A stretch of 64,000 bases of DNA from assembly GCA_015296075.1 (NCBI GenBank), contig DVDV01000193.1:1-64000 (forward strand), given 5' to 3'. Below are positions 35,070-44,592 of the stretch, piece by piece. A model generated the notes under the pieces. The model saw only the letters and a program-made list of their open reading frames with translations. It ran no database searches and was not told the origin of the DNA. Source of the stretch: Leptolyngbyaceae cyanobacterium M33_DOE_097 (GTDB lineage Bacteria; Cyanobacteriota; Cyanobacteriia; Leptolyngbyales; Leptolyngbyaceae). The position numbers and the translations under genes were made by a program. The number at the start of each line of letters is the position of its first letter. The stretch's first letter is position 1.

Positions 35070-35975
35070 TTACCCCTTTACAGGAAAGATTTCCTTGCGC
35101 AACGTTTCGGGGAGGGGGAGCGGCGGCTCAATGTGGATCGAGTGACCCTCACGTGCCATCATGCCACCGGGAAAAGCGGCTGCAACTTGCTCGCCCACAC
35201 GGTCTAAAAAGTCGTCGTCGTGGAGTGGGTCATGGTGAAAGATAACCAGCGTTTTTACATTTGCGGCTTTTGCCAATTTCACCGCTTCTTGCCAGGTTGA
35301 ATGGCCCCAGCCTTTTTTACTGCTGCGCTCAGAGTGATACTCTTCATCGGTATAAGCAGCGTCGTAGATAAAAACATCCGCATTGCGGGCCAGGTAAAGC
35401 ACGTTTTCATCCATGTGGTCAGGAAAATGCTCGGTATCAGTCACATACGCAGCCGAGTAGCCACGCCAGTTAACCCGATAGCCGACCGCTTCACCGGGGT
35501 GATTGAGCATGGCACTTTCAACAACCACATCATTACCCAGGTCAATCGGCTTACCCACCTTCAACGAATGAAACTCTAGCTTCGCCCCCATAATCTGAAG
35601 CGGAACGGGAAAGTTGGGGTGCAACATCTGGTCGTTGAGGCGTTGTTCAATGGTTGCCCCGTTCGGAGCGATCGCACCGTAAATCTGAAAGTGATTACCC
35701 GGCACAAAGGCAGGGGTAAAGAACGGAAAGCCCTGAATATGATCCCAATGAGAATGGGTAAAGAAGATATGCCCTTTAACTGGCATCTGGGCTAGAAGAG
35801 ATTGCCCTAACACACGAATACCCGTACCGCCATCAAAAATGAGCCGATGACCGGCCACACACATCTCGACACAGGGCGTATTACCACCGTATTTCACTGT
35901 ATGGAGGCCAGGGGAAGCAATGCTGCCACGTACACCCCAGAAATTAACAGTGAACTGGTTTCGCATATTTACCAT
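35070..35975 (-). CDS. Metallo-beta-lactamase fold hydrolase
   Basis: A 301-residue MBL-fold protein. The zinc motif THSHWDHIQGFPFF lies near residue 100, followed by SAMLNHPGEAVGYRV, AAYVTDTEHFPDH, IYDAAYTDEEY, and VIFHHDPLHDDDF near the C-terminus, which complete the metal site. The layout (VRGSIASPGLHTVKYGGNTPCVEM at the start, split motif) is that of a cyanobacterial MBL family related to phosphodiesterases; the substrate is unknown. Two possible ATGs, 35975 and 35966, are 9 nt apart and not resolved. Confidence 0.92.
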   Translation of the reverse strand: MVNMRNQFTVNFWGVRGSIASPGLHTVKYGGNTPCVEMCVAGHRLIFDGGTGIRVLGQSLLAQMPVKGHIFFTHSHWDHIQGFPFFTPAFVPGNHFQIYGAIAPNGATIEQRLNDQMLHPNFPVPLQIMGAKLEFHSLKVGKPIDLGNDVVVESAMLNHPGEAVGYRVNWRGYSAAYVTDTEHFPDHMDENVLYLARNADVFIYDAAYTDEEYHSERSSKKGWGHSTWQEAVKLAKAANVKTLVIFHHDPLHDDDFLDRVGEQVAAAFPGGMMAREGHSIHIEPPLPLPETLRKEIFPVKG

Positions 35976-36406
35976 GAGGTTGTTTCAAATCTTTTTGCGA
36001 ATGCAGCAGTTGAAGGGTCAACTAGTTCTGCTGACGAACGATCGATTGCACCGATTTTTTTGATGTATAAATGCCCCTTCATGGCAGATTCATAAAAATC
36101 CAGAAAAATTTCAGTGATTGGGATCACCCAAACAGGCGATTTTCTAAACTTGATGTTCTATTGGCTACTAATTTTAGACAAATTAGCTCTTTAGGGGGAC
36201 TTGTTAAAGTGTGAACTGATCAGCCGACTCAATCAGTTCCAGAGCTTTTCTAACAGAAATGGGGCAGCCCCGATCGACTCAAAAAAGCAACAATTGATAC
36301 CAGAGGAAAAAAGGACTGCATGAGCAACTCATCTCTGAAAACATTTGTGCTTTTTTTCAGTATTCCCTGATTAGATGATGATCGACTACTCTCACTTTGA
36401 TGAAAA
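35976..36406. other. Intergenic region with an inverted repeat
   Basis: Contains GAACTGAT, an 11-nt spacer and ATCAGTTC (36213-36239), a perfect 8-bp inverted repeat without a T run. A 16-codon open frame after AAGGA (36320-36370) is noted but not called. No other feature is seen. Confidence 0.45.
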
Positions 36407-37408
36407 TTAATTCGATGGCTGTGCTTGCCTCTCGGTTGGAGCCAGCGTCGAACCCGTCCGTTGCAGCGTGGCATAGAGCAGAGCCGCTGTATCTGCCCGA
36501 CTCATGAGTTGGTTCGGTCGCAATTGATTGGCCCCCGGATTGGGATTGAGTAAGTTTGCCTTAATCAGAGCCGCTACTTTGCTCCGAGCGAAAGGGGGAA
36601 TCTGCTCCGCGTCGAGATAGCGCCGCAGCAATGGCGAGGGATTTGGGGGTGGTTGCAGGCGCAGACCCGTCGCGATCGCCATGATTGCTTCTACTCGTGT
36701 TAACGACTGTTTTGGCTGAAATCGTTGACCCGGATAGCCATTCATAAAGCCGGCCACGTAGGCTGTCTGAATCGCCTCAGCCGCCCAATAACGGCGAGGC
36801 ACATCGCGAAACACACGGCGATCGCGAACCGGAGTCAGATTCATCGCTTGATCCAACAAAACCGCAAATTCTGCCCGACTAATTGGCGCATCGGGTCGAA
36901 AGGTGCCGTCTTGAAACCCCGTAAAAATCTTCTTCTCAGCTAGCTTAACGATGTAAGGAGCCGCCCAATAATTAGCGGATACATCCTTAAAAGGGGTAGC
37001 TACTGCAGTTAAGCCAGGCGCTGGCGTAGACGCTTGCGGCGGTTTTGCAGCGGGGGTAGCCGAGGCGTTTGGTAAAGGCTGGATCCGGGCAGGTTTAGGA
37101 GGTGGAGGTGGCACTTGCAACGGTGGCGGCGCAGAGGGCACTGGCAAGAGCTTTAAGGGACTGGGTGGAGGGGCGATCTCTGGTGGTTTGGGCGAAGCTA
37201 CAAGGCTTGGAGTCGGCACCGCAGGCAATGGCGAGGACTCAGTAAACGAGCGCTGCCAATCTGCAAAATTCAACCCGTTGCGTTGATAAACAGCCCAGGC
37301 AAAAATGCCGCCCAATGTTAGAAGGGCAAGCAAAACGGCCAAAATTTCTTCACGGTGACGGTGGCCGCGCTCAGAGGGCTGAGATTCTGGAGGCGGAGGC
37401 AGCGACAT
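36407..37408 (-). CDS. SLH-domain protein with membrane anchor
   Basis: A 333-residue protein: short basic N-terminus, one transmembrane helix (ILAVLLALLTLGGIFAWAV, ~22-40), a Pro-rich linker (~55-135), then three S-layer homology motifs (F-K-D-V...YWAA...G-F-x-D-G-T-F-x-P near 141-190; F-R-D-V near 200-250; a shorter third at ~270-316). SLH domains bind peptidoglycan-linked polymers, so it likely tethers the membrane to the wall. The Pro-rich stretch would span the periplasm. Alone in its region. Confidence 0.9.
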   Translation of the reverse strand: MSLPPPPESQPSERGHRHREEILAVLLALLTLGGIFAWAVYQRNGLNFADWQRSFTESSPLPAVPTPSLVASPKPPEIAPPPSPLKLLPVPSAPPPLQVPPPPPKPARIQPLPNASATPAAKPPQASTPAPGLTAVATPFKDVSANYWAAPYIVKLAEKKIFTGFQDGTFRPDAPISRAEFAVLLDQAMNLTPVRDRRVFRDVPRRYWAAEAIQTAYVAGFMNGYPGQRFQPKQSLTRVEAIMAIATGLRLQPPPNPSPLLRRYLDAEQIPPFARSKVAALIKANLLNPNPGANQLRPNQLMSRADTAALLYATLQRTGSTLAPTERQAQPSN

Positions 37409-37581
37409 GATGCAAGATGAGGAAAACAGGTGGTATCAGAAGCGTGTAGAGCGAGGCAACGTCAATCGAACAGGGGCAATCACAGACAGCAGGGGGAAAG
37501 CAGACAAGGGAACAGTGCCCAGCTATCAATTTAGCGTTTGATGCTTCGTTCTTTCCCCCAGTTGTTACCTCTAGTTCTAGC

Positions 37582-38670
37582 CTATACCGTGGCTATGGCT
37601 TGCAGATCTAAATTTTCAAGTAGGCGATCGGTGTCAAAATGCTCACTCATCATCTGGTTGATGCAGCGGACTTTAACTGGCTCATTCACCCGCACTTGAC
37701 CAAAGGCGTTATCTACAATCTCGACGGTCGTTAAGGTGTCGTAGTCAACCGACAAAATTGGGATCTCCAGGTCTTCTGCCCGACTAATCACCGCTTGAGC
37801 TGGAGGCATTTGCCCCGTCAAGATAAGGCACTGGGTTGAGGTTTCGAGCGCTGCCAGCTGAATATCGGCGCGATCGCCCCCCGTAATCACAGCCATGTTG
37901 CGCCCTTTCCGAAAATATTTGAGAGCAGAGTTGACGTTCATTGCCCCAATACTGAGACTCTCAACCATCAGATCGAGACGATCAGGACGGCACAAAACTT
38001 CTGCATTCAGCAGATGCACCAACTCAGCCACACTGACGCTACGCAGCAAGGCACTGCGAGGCATCAAGCCAAAGATTGAAATGCCATGCTGTTCTAAAAA
38101 GGGCTTCACCACATCGTGAACTTCATCCACCCGATCTTCGGGAATATCGTTGATAAACACCCCTAACAGGCGATCGCCTAACCGTTGTTTCGCTGACAAC
38201 AAAGCACCCAAAATCAACAGGCTATGGAAGCGCGCCACCAGTAACACCGGGCTATCAATTAATTCTGAAATTTCTGCCAGAGAAAGACCAAATAAGGTGC
38301 CTTCTTCTAAATTGGCGCAGCCTTCGACTAACACCAGGTCAGCTTCAGTAGACTTGAGCGATCGCTGCAGTTCTTCTGGGTAGTTAACCACTGTTTCACC
38401 ACTGACCTGCTTACGGATGGTCTTTTCATCCAGAAACAGAATCGTGGGTAGCAACCGCTCAGTCGGTAGCTTCAACGTCTCCGCAATAAATTTAACGTCA
38501 TCATCAACGTCATAGGATTCTGCGCCGTTCCAACACGTGCCCAAAGGCTTGCTATAAGCGATGTCGATACCTCGATCTTTTAACTGTTGGGCAATGCCTA
38601 AGATCGTTGCCGATTTGCCACTGTAAGCTTCAGTAGACCCAACCAGTAAATACTTCGCGGACTTTGACAC
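37582..38670 (-). CDS. BioD-like/DRTGG-domain protein (phosphotransacetylase family N-terminus)
   Basis: A 362-residue protein. The N-terminal P-loop GSTEAYSGKSATI and VEGCANLEEG are those of dethiobiotin synthetase-like ATPases; the middle holds a DRTGG-like domain (GAMNVNSALKYF, NMAVITGGDRADIQLAALET). The same pair forms the N-terminal half of long phosphotransacetylases, but the catalytic acetyltransferase part is absent, so it is probably regulatory. The start is GTG 38670 (MSKSAKYLLVG) with TAGGAG 7 nt upstream; the frame runs further upstream but has no such site. Confidence 0.88.
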   Translation of the reverse strand: MSKSAKYLLVGSTEAYSGKSATILGIAQQLKDRGIDIAYSKPLGTCWNGAESYDVDDDVKFIAETLKLPTERLLPTILFLDEKTIRKQVSGETVVNYPEELQRSLKSTEADLVLVEGCANLEEGTLFGLSLAEISELIDSPVLLVARFHSLLILGALLSAKQRLGDRLLGVFINDIPEDRVDEVHDVVKPFLEQHGISIFGLMPRSALLRSVSVAELVHLLNAEVLCRPDRLDLMVESLSIGAMNVNSALKYFRKGRNMAVITGGDRADIQLAALETSTQCLILTGQMPPAQAVISRAEDLEIPILSVDYDTLTTVEIVDNAFGQVRVNEPVKVRCINQMMSEHFDTDRLLENLDLQAIATV

Positions 38671-38995
38671 ACGCTCACTCCTAGCAGTAACCAGTTTGCA
38701 TTTACAGGTCGCAATGAATAGAACCTGTCTCTTCATTCTAAGAGCATTGCACCTGAGTCTAGGCGCTTTCTCAACGAGTAACAACAACGAAAGAAGACGT
38801 ACAACGCTAGCGCAGCCTTCGATTAGGCTAGCTCTCACCGTAGCATCTATATAAAAGTCCTATGACAATCTTTAATTTTGAGGAGCAAAGTTATAGCTGT
38901 CATCGAACGGCGTGAGAAATGACAGCTAGCCCAAACAGGCAGCAAAACTGAGATTGACAAACACTTCAGGGCGATCGCGTCAAAGTTCCTGCTAT
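38671..38995. other. Intergenic region
   Basis: No gene. The reading frame of the downstream gene stays open upstream of its GTG up to 38838, but that stretch has no family similarity. GCTAGC occurs twice, 20 bp apart (38806 and 38827), forming a weak inverted repeat. Confidence 0.45.
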
Positions 38996-39853
38996 TTATC
39001 GACGCTGAGTTCGCTGCTGAGAAATCGGCAACTGATCCCAAAACTTGTTAAAGCGAATGGGGTCAATAATGCGCCAGGCCGCTAGCCCCAACGTCACTAA
39101 TACAATCAGGGTGACAAACTGCGAAACAATTTGCCCAAGCGAAATAGAGCGGCGGGGAGTGCGACGCTGGGGTGTGCGTTTTGAGCTTTTTGCACTGCTA
39201 CTTTTTGCCGTGTTCATTGTGCTGGTACCACCACGAGCCGACGTTGACCGACTGGCAGTCGTCGTGCGACTCGTCATCGGCGATCGTGCAGCAGTCGAGG
39301 CTCGCCCCCGGCTACTTGCACCAACTGGCATCGCTGAATCGCTCATTGTTCGCATGACTTGTAACTGTTGCGTTACGGCAGGCGGACGACGCTGCGTCCG
39401 CATCCACATCATGAAAACCGGTTGAGGAATGCCACACAGGTTGTGGATGTCGAGCATTCGCACTTTTTGCAGCAAGCTCTGGTCATTCGAAACCAGCACC
39501 ACAAGGCTATCAGGATGGTTGCGCGCTAACCCATAGGAGGTTTGAGCGACCGCTAAAGACACGCGGGCACGATTACTCAAAGTATGCCCTTCAGCAGGTT
39601 TCAGGGAGGGGTGAGAGGCGATCGAAGAGGTTTGTCGCCAGCCACTCTCAGGAAAGAAACGACCAAACTCACGCGCGGTGCTTTCAACGGCTGAATCGGT
39701 TGCGCGATCGCGTAGAAAATCTAATTCTTGCAGTACCACTCTCGGTACAAAACAACCTCCTACGCGCCCAAAAAGCTGCCATTCACGTGTTTTGCCGCTC
39801 AACAGCGCACTACTATCAAACAGAAGCAAAATTGGAGGAAGCACGGAACTCAT
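38996..39853 (-). CDS. PIN-domain protein with C-terminal membrane helix
   Basis: A 285-residue protein. Residues 1-150 form a PIN nuclease-like domain: LLLFDSSALLSG with the first Asp, QELDFLRD, an acidic site near residues 50-55, and VVLVSNDQSLLQKV with the C-terminal Asp. A low-complexity Ser/Thr/Arg-rich linker follows (ASSRGRASTAARSPMTSRT), then one transmembrane helix (IVSQFVTLIVLVTLGLAAW) and a short basic tail. No antitoxin is adjacent, so this is not a classical VapC; a membrane-tethered RNase is an inference. Confidence 0.82.
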   Translation of the reverse strand: MSSVLPPILLLFDSSALLSGKTREWQLFGRVGGCFVPRVVLQELDFLRDRATDSAVESTAREFGRFFPESGWRQTSSIASHPSLKPAEGHTLSNRARVSLAVAQTSYGLARNHPDSLVVLVSNDQSLLQKVRMLDIHNLCGIPQPVFMMWMRTQRRPPAVTQQLQVMRTMSDSAMPVGASSRGRASTAARSPMTSRTTTASRSTSARGGTSTMNTAKSSSAKSSKRTPQRRTPRRSISLGQIVSQFVTLIVLVTLGLAAWRIIDPIRFNKFWDQLPISQQRTQRR

Positions 39854-40046
39854 AGCTTCAATCTCCTTATTTCTAGAGCAGGAGGATATCGCATCTTACC
39901 TAGTCCTCCAATCATAATTCGCGATTCGTAAAGCAACGTAACAAAGGTTTCAAAAAGATTTAGAAACCCGACAGTCTTGCAATGCAAGCCTTACCGTATA
40001 GGTTTACAGCAAGCTATTGGCAGATTCTTTCTCTGAGGGAAACCTA

Positions 40047-40355
40047 ATGAGTAACATATCGAAATACCGTGTCGTCTGCACCCTTTCTTTTGGAGATATT
40101 TACGGTCAAATTATTGTTTGGTTAATCGTCATTTTTATTAGCTTAGCAGCGGCTTTAGCAATGATGGGGGCTAGCAAACCATACTATGCTCTGGCAACCG
40201 TTGGCATTATTTTGGTGCTTTCATTGCCCTTTTTGCTGTTCGCATTTGTGACGACCCTGTTAAATCATATCGAGTTGCGAGCATCTGACTCAGTAGCCAA
40301 GCCCACAACCTCTGCAACCTCCGTTGCGGGGCGCTCAGCTCAGGCGGCTGGATAA
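40047..40355 (+). CDS. Small two-helix membrane protein, unknown
   Basis: A 102-residue protein with two adjacent hydrophobic helices (IIVWLIVIFISLAAALAMM and ALATVGIILVLSLPFLLFAF) and a Thr/Ala/Ser-rich tail. ATG 40047 is chosen because GAGGGAAACCTA precedes it; an earlier in-frame ATG at 40017 has no such site. No known family is recognised. A weak hairpin terminator follows about 155 nt later. Confidence 0.7.
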   Translation: MSNISKYRVVCTLSFGDIYGQIIVWLIVIFISLAAALAMMGASKPYYALATVGIILVLSLPFLLFAFVTTLLNHIELRASDSVAKPTTSATSVAGRSAQAAG

Positions 40356-40510
40356 GCTGTTTACTTATTAGAAGCGGGTTGGGTTTCTTACCCTTGGGTG
40401 TATCGGGCGTGTCGCATGTAAGTTCTGGTTTTCAAGGCGCGATCGCGAGCTTTCAATCGCTTTGACCGATGCCACCCCAGCAAATTTTATTTGTTAAGCT
40501 TCAGCCTACG

Positions 40511-40536
40511 GGTTCTCTGTCAACTAGCGGAGAACC
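40511..40536 (+). terminator. Weak terminator hairpin
   Basis: Stem GGTTCTC/GAGAACC with a 12-nt loop, then TTTAGTTTT. It separates the small membrane gene from sdhA. Confidence 0.45.
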
Positions 40537-40643
40537 TTTAGTTTTGGCACTATTTCTAATAGGCGGTCTTGTGTTTTTGAAAAAGCATTGAGCGTTCAAT
40601 TGATCAAGCGATTGCCGATTCTCATCGTTTCACCCATCAAACT

Positions 40644-42371
40644 ATGATTGATCACGACGTAATTATTGTTGGAGGCGGGTTAGCGGGTTCTCGCGCCGCG
40701 CTTGAAATTGTTCGCACCTTCCCCAACCTGAGTGTGGCGGTTGTTGCCAAAACTCACCCAATTCGCGCCCACTCAGTAGCCGCCCAAGGTGGAATTGCCG
40801 CCGCTTTGCAAAATGTTGACCCCAACGATAGCTGGAAAGCGCACGCCTTCGATACCGTAAAAGGCTCTGACTACCTGGCGGATCAAGATGCAGTCGAGAT
40901 TTTAACCCAAGAAGCGCCTGGGGTTGTGCTTGACCTTGAGCACATGGGTGTTCTCTTTTCGCGTTTGGCTGACGGTCGCATTGCTCAACGCGCATTTGGG
41001 GGTCACTCTCATAATCGAACGTGTTACGCGGCTGATAAAACTGGGCATGCCATTTTGCATGAGCTAGTCTGCAATTTGATTGCTAAGGGCGTGACGATTT
41101 ATGACGAGTGGTATGTCACCCGCCTGATTTTAGAAGACGGTGAAGCTAAAGGCTTGGTCATGTACCGCATTCGCGATGGGCAGGTCGAAGTGGTGCGCGC
41201 TAAAGCCGTTATGTTTGCCACGGGTGGCTACGGTCGTGTCTACAACACCACATCAAACGACTACGCCTCCACGGGAGATGGTCTATCCATGACGGCGGCG
41301 GCTGGCTTGCCGTTAGAAGATATGGAATTTGTGCAGTTTCACCCGACAGGGCTGTATCCCGTTGGGGTACTTATTTCGGAAGCGGTGCGGGGTGAAGGGG
41401 CTTACCTGATCAACAGCGAAGGGCGACGCTTTATGGAAGACTACGCCCCCAGTCGGATGGAGCTAGCCCCCCGCGACATTACCTCGCGCGCCATTACGTT
41501 AGAGATTCGGGCTGGGCGAGGTGTACACCCTGACGGAACCGCCGGGGGTCCCTGCGTCGTTCTCGATCTGCGCCACATGGGCAAAGAGAAGATCATGAGT
41601 CGCATTCCCTTCTGTTGGGAAGAAGCGCATCGCCTGGTCGGGGTAGACGCAGTTTACGAGCCAATGCCTGTGCGCCCGACGGTGCATTACTCAATGGGGG
41701 GCATTCCAGTCAATACCGATGGGCGAGTGCGGAGTAGTGCTACTGACTTGACCGAAGGCTTTTTTGCGGCTGGGGAAGCTTCCTGTGTCTCGGTACACGG
41801 AGCTAACCGCCTGGGTAGTAACTCACTGCTGGAATGCGTTGTGTATGGTCGGCGGGTGGGGGCCGCGATCGCCCAGTACGTGCAGAACCGCAAGTTGCCG
41901 GAGCTAGATGAGCATCGCTACCTCAAAGAAACCGCGCAGCAGTTTCAAGGGTTACTCGACCAGAGCGGCACCTACCGTATTGCCGAGGTACGACAAGCCT
42001 ACCAAGACTGCATGACCGACCATTGTGGTGTATTTCGCACCGAAAGCGTGATGCAAGAAGGGTTAACTCAACTCAGAGCGATTCAACAGCGCTATAGCCA
42101 GGTGCGCCTCGATGACAAAGGCAAAACCTGGAATACAGAACTGATTGAGGCGCTTGAGTTACGTAACCTGATGACCGTAGGTGAAATGATATTGGCATCG
42201 GCGTTAAATCGGCGTGAAAGTCGAGGCGCACACTCCCGCGAAGACTTCCCCAACCGAGACGACAGCGAGTTTTTGAAACATACGCTGGTCTACTACTCTC
42301 CGGCTGGCATCGATATTCAATACAAGCCCGTAAGCATCACCATGTTTGAGCCACAGGAGCGTAAATACTAG
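40644..42371 (+). CDS. sdhA: Succinate dehydrogenase/fumarate reductase flavoprotein subunit
   Basis: A 575-residue FAD subunit oxidising succinate to fumarate and feeding electrons to plastoquinone. [12 protein letters not shown] starts the FAD site, [13 protein letters not shown] follows, then [38 protein letters not shown], and the catalytic Arg region ([21 protein letters not shown]). C-terminal [11 protein letters not shown] matches the usual R-x-x-F-P...D end. No sdhB or membrane anchor gene is adjacent, which is normal in cyanobacteria, where sdh genes are scattered. Confidence 0.96.
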   Translation: MIDHDVIIVGGGLAGSRAALEIVRTFPNLSVAVVAKTHPIRAHSVAAQGGIAAALQNVDPNDSWKAHAFDTVKGSDYLADQDAVEILTQEAPGVVLDLEHMGVLFSRLADGRIAQRAFGGHSHNRTCYAADKTGHAILHELVCNLIAKGVTIYDEWYVTRLILEDGEAKGLVMYRIRDGQVEVVRAKAVMFATGGYGRVYNTTSNDYASTGDGLSMTAAAGLPLEDMEFVQFHPTGLYPVGVLISEAVRGEGAYLINSEGRRFMEDYAPSRMELAPRDITSRAITLEIRAGRGVHPDGTAGGPCVVLDLRHMGKEKIMSRIPFCWEEAHRLVGVDAVYEPMPVRPTVHYSMGGIPVNTDGRVRSSATDLTEGFFAAGEASCVSVHGANRLGSNSLLECVVYGRRVGAAIAQYVQNRKLPELDEHRYLKETAQQFQGLLDQSGTYRIAEVRQAYQDCMTDHCGVFRTESVMQEGLTQLRAIQQRYSQVRLDDKGKTWNTELIEALELRNLMTVGEMILASALNRRESRGAHSREDFPNRDDSEFLKHTLVYYSPAGIDIQYKPVSITMFEPQERKY

Positions 42372-42467
42372 GACGTGACACCGGGCTTGCCAGGTTGGTG
42401 TGGTAACAAAACTTGGGGGTAGGATGCATTGCGATCGCTGCCGCATCCTGTAGTTGTGGATTTGTAG

Positions 42468-42986
42468 ATGGGGGGAGAAAATCCCTCCATTTTTGGATCA
42501 TCGGGGTTGAAACCGGTGCACGAACGACCCAAATCATGGGAGGATCAGCAAAGTTACTTATCTCGTCTGACGCCTGTTATGTCTGAACTCGATCGCCTGC
42601 TTTTAATGGCAGAAGATGAACTCACCGAATACAGCACCGATGCCCGCAAAATTGAGAAGTTGCGGAAGAAGATTGCGCTTTCGGTGCCCTATTCACAGCA
42701 GCGGCAAATCAAAGAAACCTTGCAGGCAGAGTTGCCGACTGACCCAATCAGCAAGTTGATTTCAGAGCAGCGTCAGACTGTAGCTTTACCCTTTTGGGGC
42801 ATTGCTGGGTTAGGTCTTTTGCTGGGGATCTCGTTTATGCAGCCCCTCGACTTGATTGCGACCGTTGCAGGTAGTGCAGCCGCGATCGCGATTCAAAAAC
42901 GGGGTTGGAAGTTAGAAGCCCAAAAACTACTAATCCGCACTCTCGAAGACATCGAAGCGCGGATTAATAACCCTGACAAAGCTTGA
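42468..42986 (+). CDS. Hypothetical protein with coiled segment and membrane helix
   Basis: A 172-residue protein. Residues ~25-95 are helical and charged (LSRLTPVMSELDRLLLMAEDEL, KIEKLRKKIAL); residues ~100-140 hold a hydrophobic helix pair (WGIAGLGLLLGISFM, LIATVAGSAAAIAI); the end is charged. No family recognised. It is convergent with the HHL1-like gene, the stops being separated by 2 nt. Confidence 0.75.
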   Translation: MGGENPSIFGSSGLKPVHERPKSWEDQQSYLSRLTPVMSELDRLLLMAEDELTEYSTDARKIEKLRKKIALSVPYSQQRQIKETLQAELPTDPISKLISEQRQTVALPFWGIAGLGLLLGISFMQPLDLIATVAGSAAAIAIQKRGWKLEAQKLLIRTLEDIEARINNPDKA

Positions 42987-42988
42987 AA

Positions 42989-43399
42989 TTAGGCCTTTTT
43001 CTGAAAACGTGACAGCAAGCCCTGAACGAAGCCTGGTTGTTTTTGGGCAGGCTTTTCAGCAAGTTGAATTGGCTCATCTTTATATTCTTTCAGACGATAG
43101 CCATACTCCAGATTGTTCTGGTTTTTACGCAACACAGGAAACATGCGAAACGCGCCTTGCAGCAATTGTTCTTCGTTGTCGTAAATCGCGTGATTGATCA
43201 GGTTAGAACGCTTCACCGCGATCGCTCCCACCGGAAACCAATTCTTCTTATCTTTAATGCGGATGTAGATTTCAAACTCAGGCACGCCATCGGTTTTCAT
43301 CTCGTCGTACTGCTTACTAGCCGCCGCCCGTTCGACCGCACGCTTCGATGCCTTTGGTTGCGGTTTTGGTGCACCAAATCCACGCTGAGTTGTTGTCAT
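42989..43399 (-). CDS. HHL1-like protein
   Basis: A 136-residue soluble protein with a basic N-terminus (Lys/Arg/Pro/Gln-rich, ~1-25) followed by EFEIYIRIKDKKNWFPVGAI, an amphipathic region (NEEQLLQGAFRMFPVL) and LEYGYRLKEYKDEPIQ, ending in a Gln/Lys-rich tail. It resembles the domain of plant HHL1, a thylakoid factor needed for repair of photosystem II in high light, that is widespread in cyanobacteria. Identification is by memory of the motif, not by search. Confidence 0.75.
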   Translation of the reverse strand: MTTTQRGFGAPKPQPKASKRAVERAAASKQYDEMKTDGVPEFEIYIRIKDKKNWFPVGAIAVKRSNLINHAIYDNEEQLLQGAFRMFPVLRKNQNNLEYGYRLKEYKDEPIQLAEKPAQKQPGFVQGLLSRFQKKA

Positions 43400-43562
43400 G
43401 CATCCATCTCCTAAAACTTATTAATAAAAGTTTACACGATTCTCAGACTTTCTTGGCGACTGAGCGCTAAACCCTTTTTGATTCCTAAAGAACTTCTACA
43501 GATTTGAGTTTCAGTCCTGTGAAGTGGGCTACAACAGGTAAACGGAAATTGAGGAGCATGGC

Positions 43563-44483
43563 ATGACGAAGCAGACTCGACGATCGCTGTTGATTGGAGC
43601 AGGTGCATGGATGGCAACGGGAAGCTGGGCACTCGCACGCCAACAACGGGCGATCGCGCAAGAAGTTGTCTCAGTCAACACCGTTGAGGAATTTGTCAAA
43701 GCCATTCAACCCAACCGGACGCTGCAACTGGCCGCCGGTGAATACAACCTATCGAGTTTGCCAACGGACTTTCGCACAGAGTATGTGCAGTTTAACGAAG
43801 TCTTTGATGGTCACGAATTTGTTATTTCCCAGGTCGAAAACTTAAAGATTGTGGGAACGGGCGATCGCGCTACCAAAATTGTGACGAAACCTCGTTATGC
43901 CGATGTTTTAGAATTTCAGGATTGCCGTAGCATTTGGCTTGAAAATTTTGAAGCAACTCATTCCCCCGATAAAGGCTCTTGCGTCGGTGGCGTAGTTGCT
44001 TACCGTAACTGTCAGGATCTCGTGATTCGAGACGCTATTTTAGAAGGCAGCGGCACAATTGGAATTAATGGTCAGCAGATTAATAAGCTGTTTTGTAGAA
44101 ATACGATTATTACTGGCTGCACCTATGGCATTTTATGTCTTTCAAACACAGAAGACGTGACATTTCAGGATTGCCAATTCAAGGACAACCAAGAATTTGA
44201 TCTCGTTTCGGTCTTCAATACAAAAGAGATTCGATTTAAAGACTGCGAGTTTAGCAATAATCAAACTGGTAATGGAGGTTCGAGACCTTATGTTCTATTT
44301 AATGTGAATGATAGTGAGCCATTACAACTATTGCGCTGCAAGGTGACAAACAATCGAGTCCAACACTTGTCTCAATCAGCTAACCGATTGAGATTAATTG
44401 CGACATCAATTCGTGGCAATCAATTTGACGGACAGCGGACTTACCCAGTGAAAGATCCAGGGCCTTCATTCCCTTACTGCTAG
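43563..44483 (+). CDS. Secreted right-handed beta-helix protein
   Basis: A 306-residue protein. The N-terminus TRRSLLIGAGAWMATGSWALA has twin arginines and a hydrophobic core, so export through Tat is plausible. The body is a run of short beta turns typical of pectate-lyase-like helices (LKIVGTGDRATKI, DVLEFQDCRSIWLENFE, CQDLVIRDAILEG, INKLFCRNTIITGCTYG, TEDVTFQDCQFKDN, TKEIRFKDCEFSNN). No catalytic residues of known lyases can be assigned, so the substrate is unknown. GAGGAG directly before ATG is a strong ribosome site. Confidence 0.85.
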   Translation: MTKQTRRSLLIGAGAWMATGSWALARQQRAIAQEVVSVNTVEEFVKAIQPNRTLQLAAGEYNLSSLPTDFRTEYVQFNEVFDGHEFVISQVENLKIVGTGDRATKIVTKPRYADVLEFQDCRSIWLENFEATHSPDKGSCVGGVVAYRNCQDLVIRDAILEGSGTIGINGQQINKLFCRNTIITGCTYGILCLSNTEDVTFQDCQFKDNQEFDLVSVFNTKEIRFKDCEFSNNQTGNGGSRPYVLFNVNDSEPLQLLRCKVTNNRVQHLSQSANRLRLIATSIRGNQFDGQRTYPVKDPGPSFPYC

Positions 44484-44592
44484 AGCGATCGCTGAATTTC
44501 TGTGCTACTGCGATCGCTGCAGTCCCAACCCTTGAATCCGCGTTTTTTTACATGGCAAAGCACATCCTGCTGCAACCTGGGTTAGCACTCTT

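Noticed and set aside
36320-36370. 16-codon ORF MSNSSLKTFVLFFSIP with AAGGA upstream
   Set aside because: Very short, and the adjacent SLH gene is on the other strand and convergent with it, so a leader role is unlikely.
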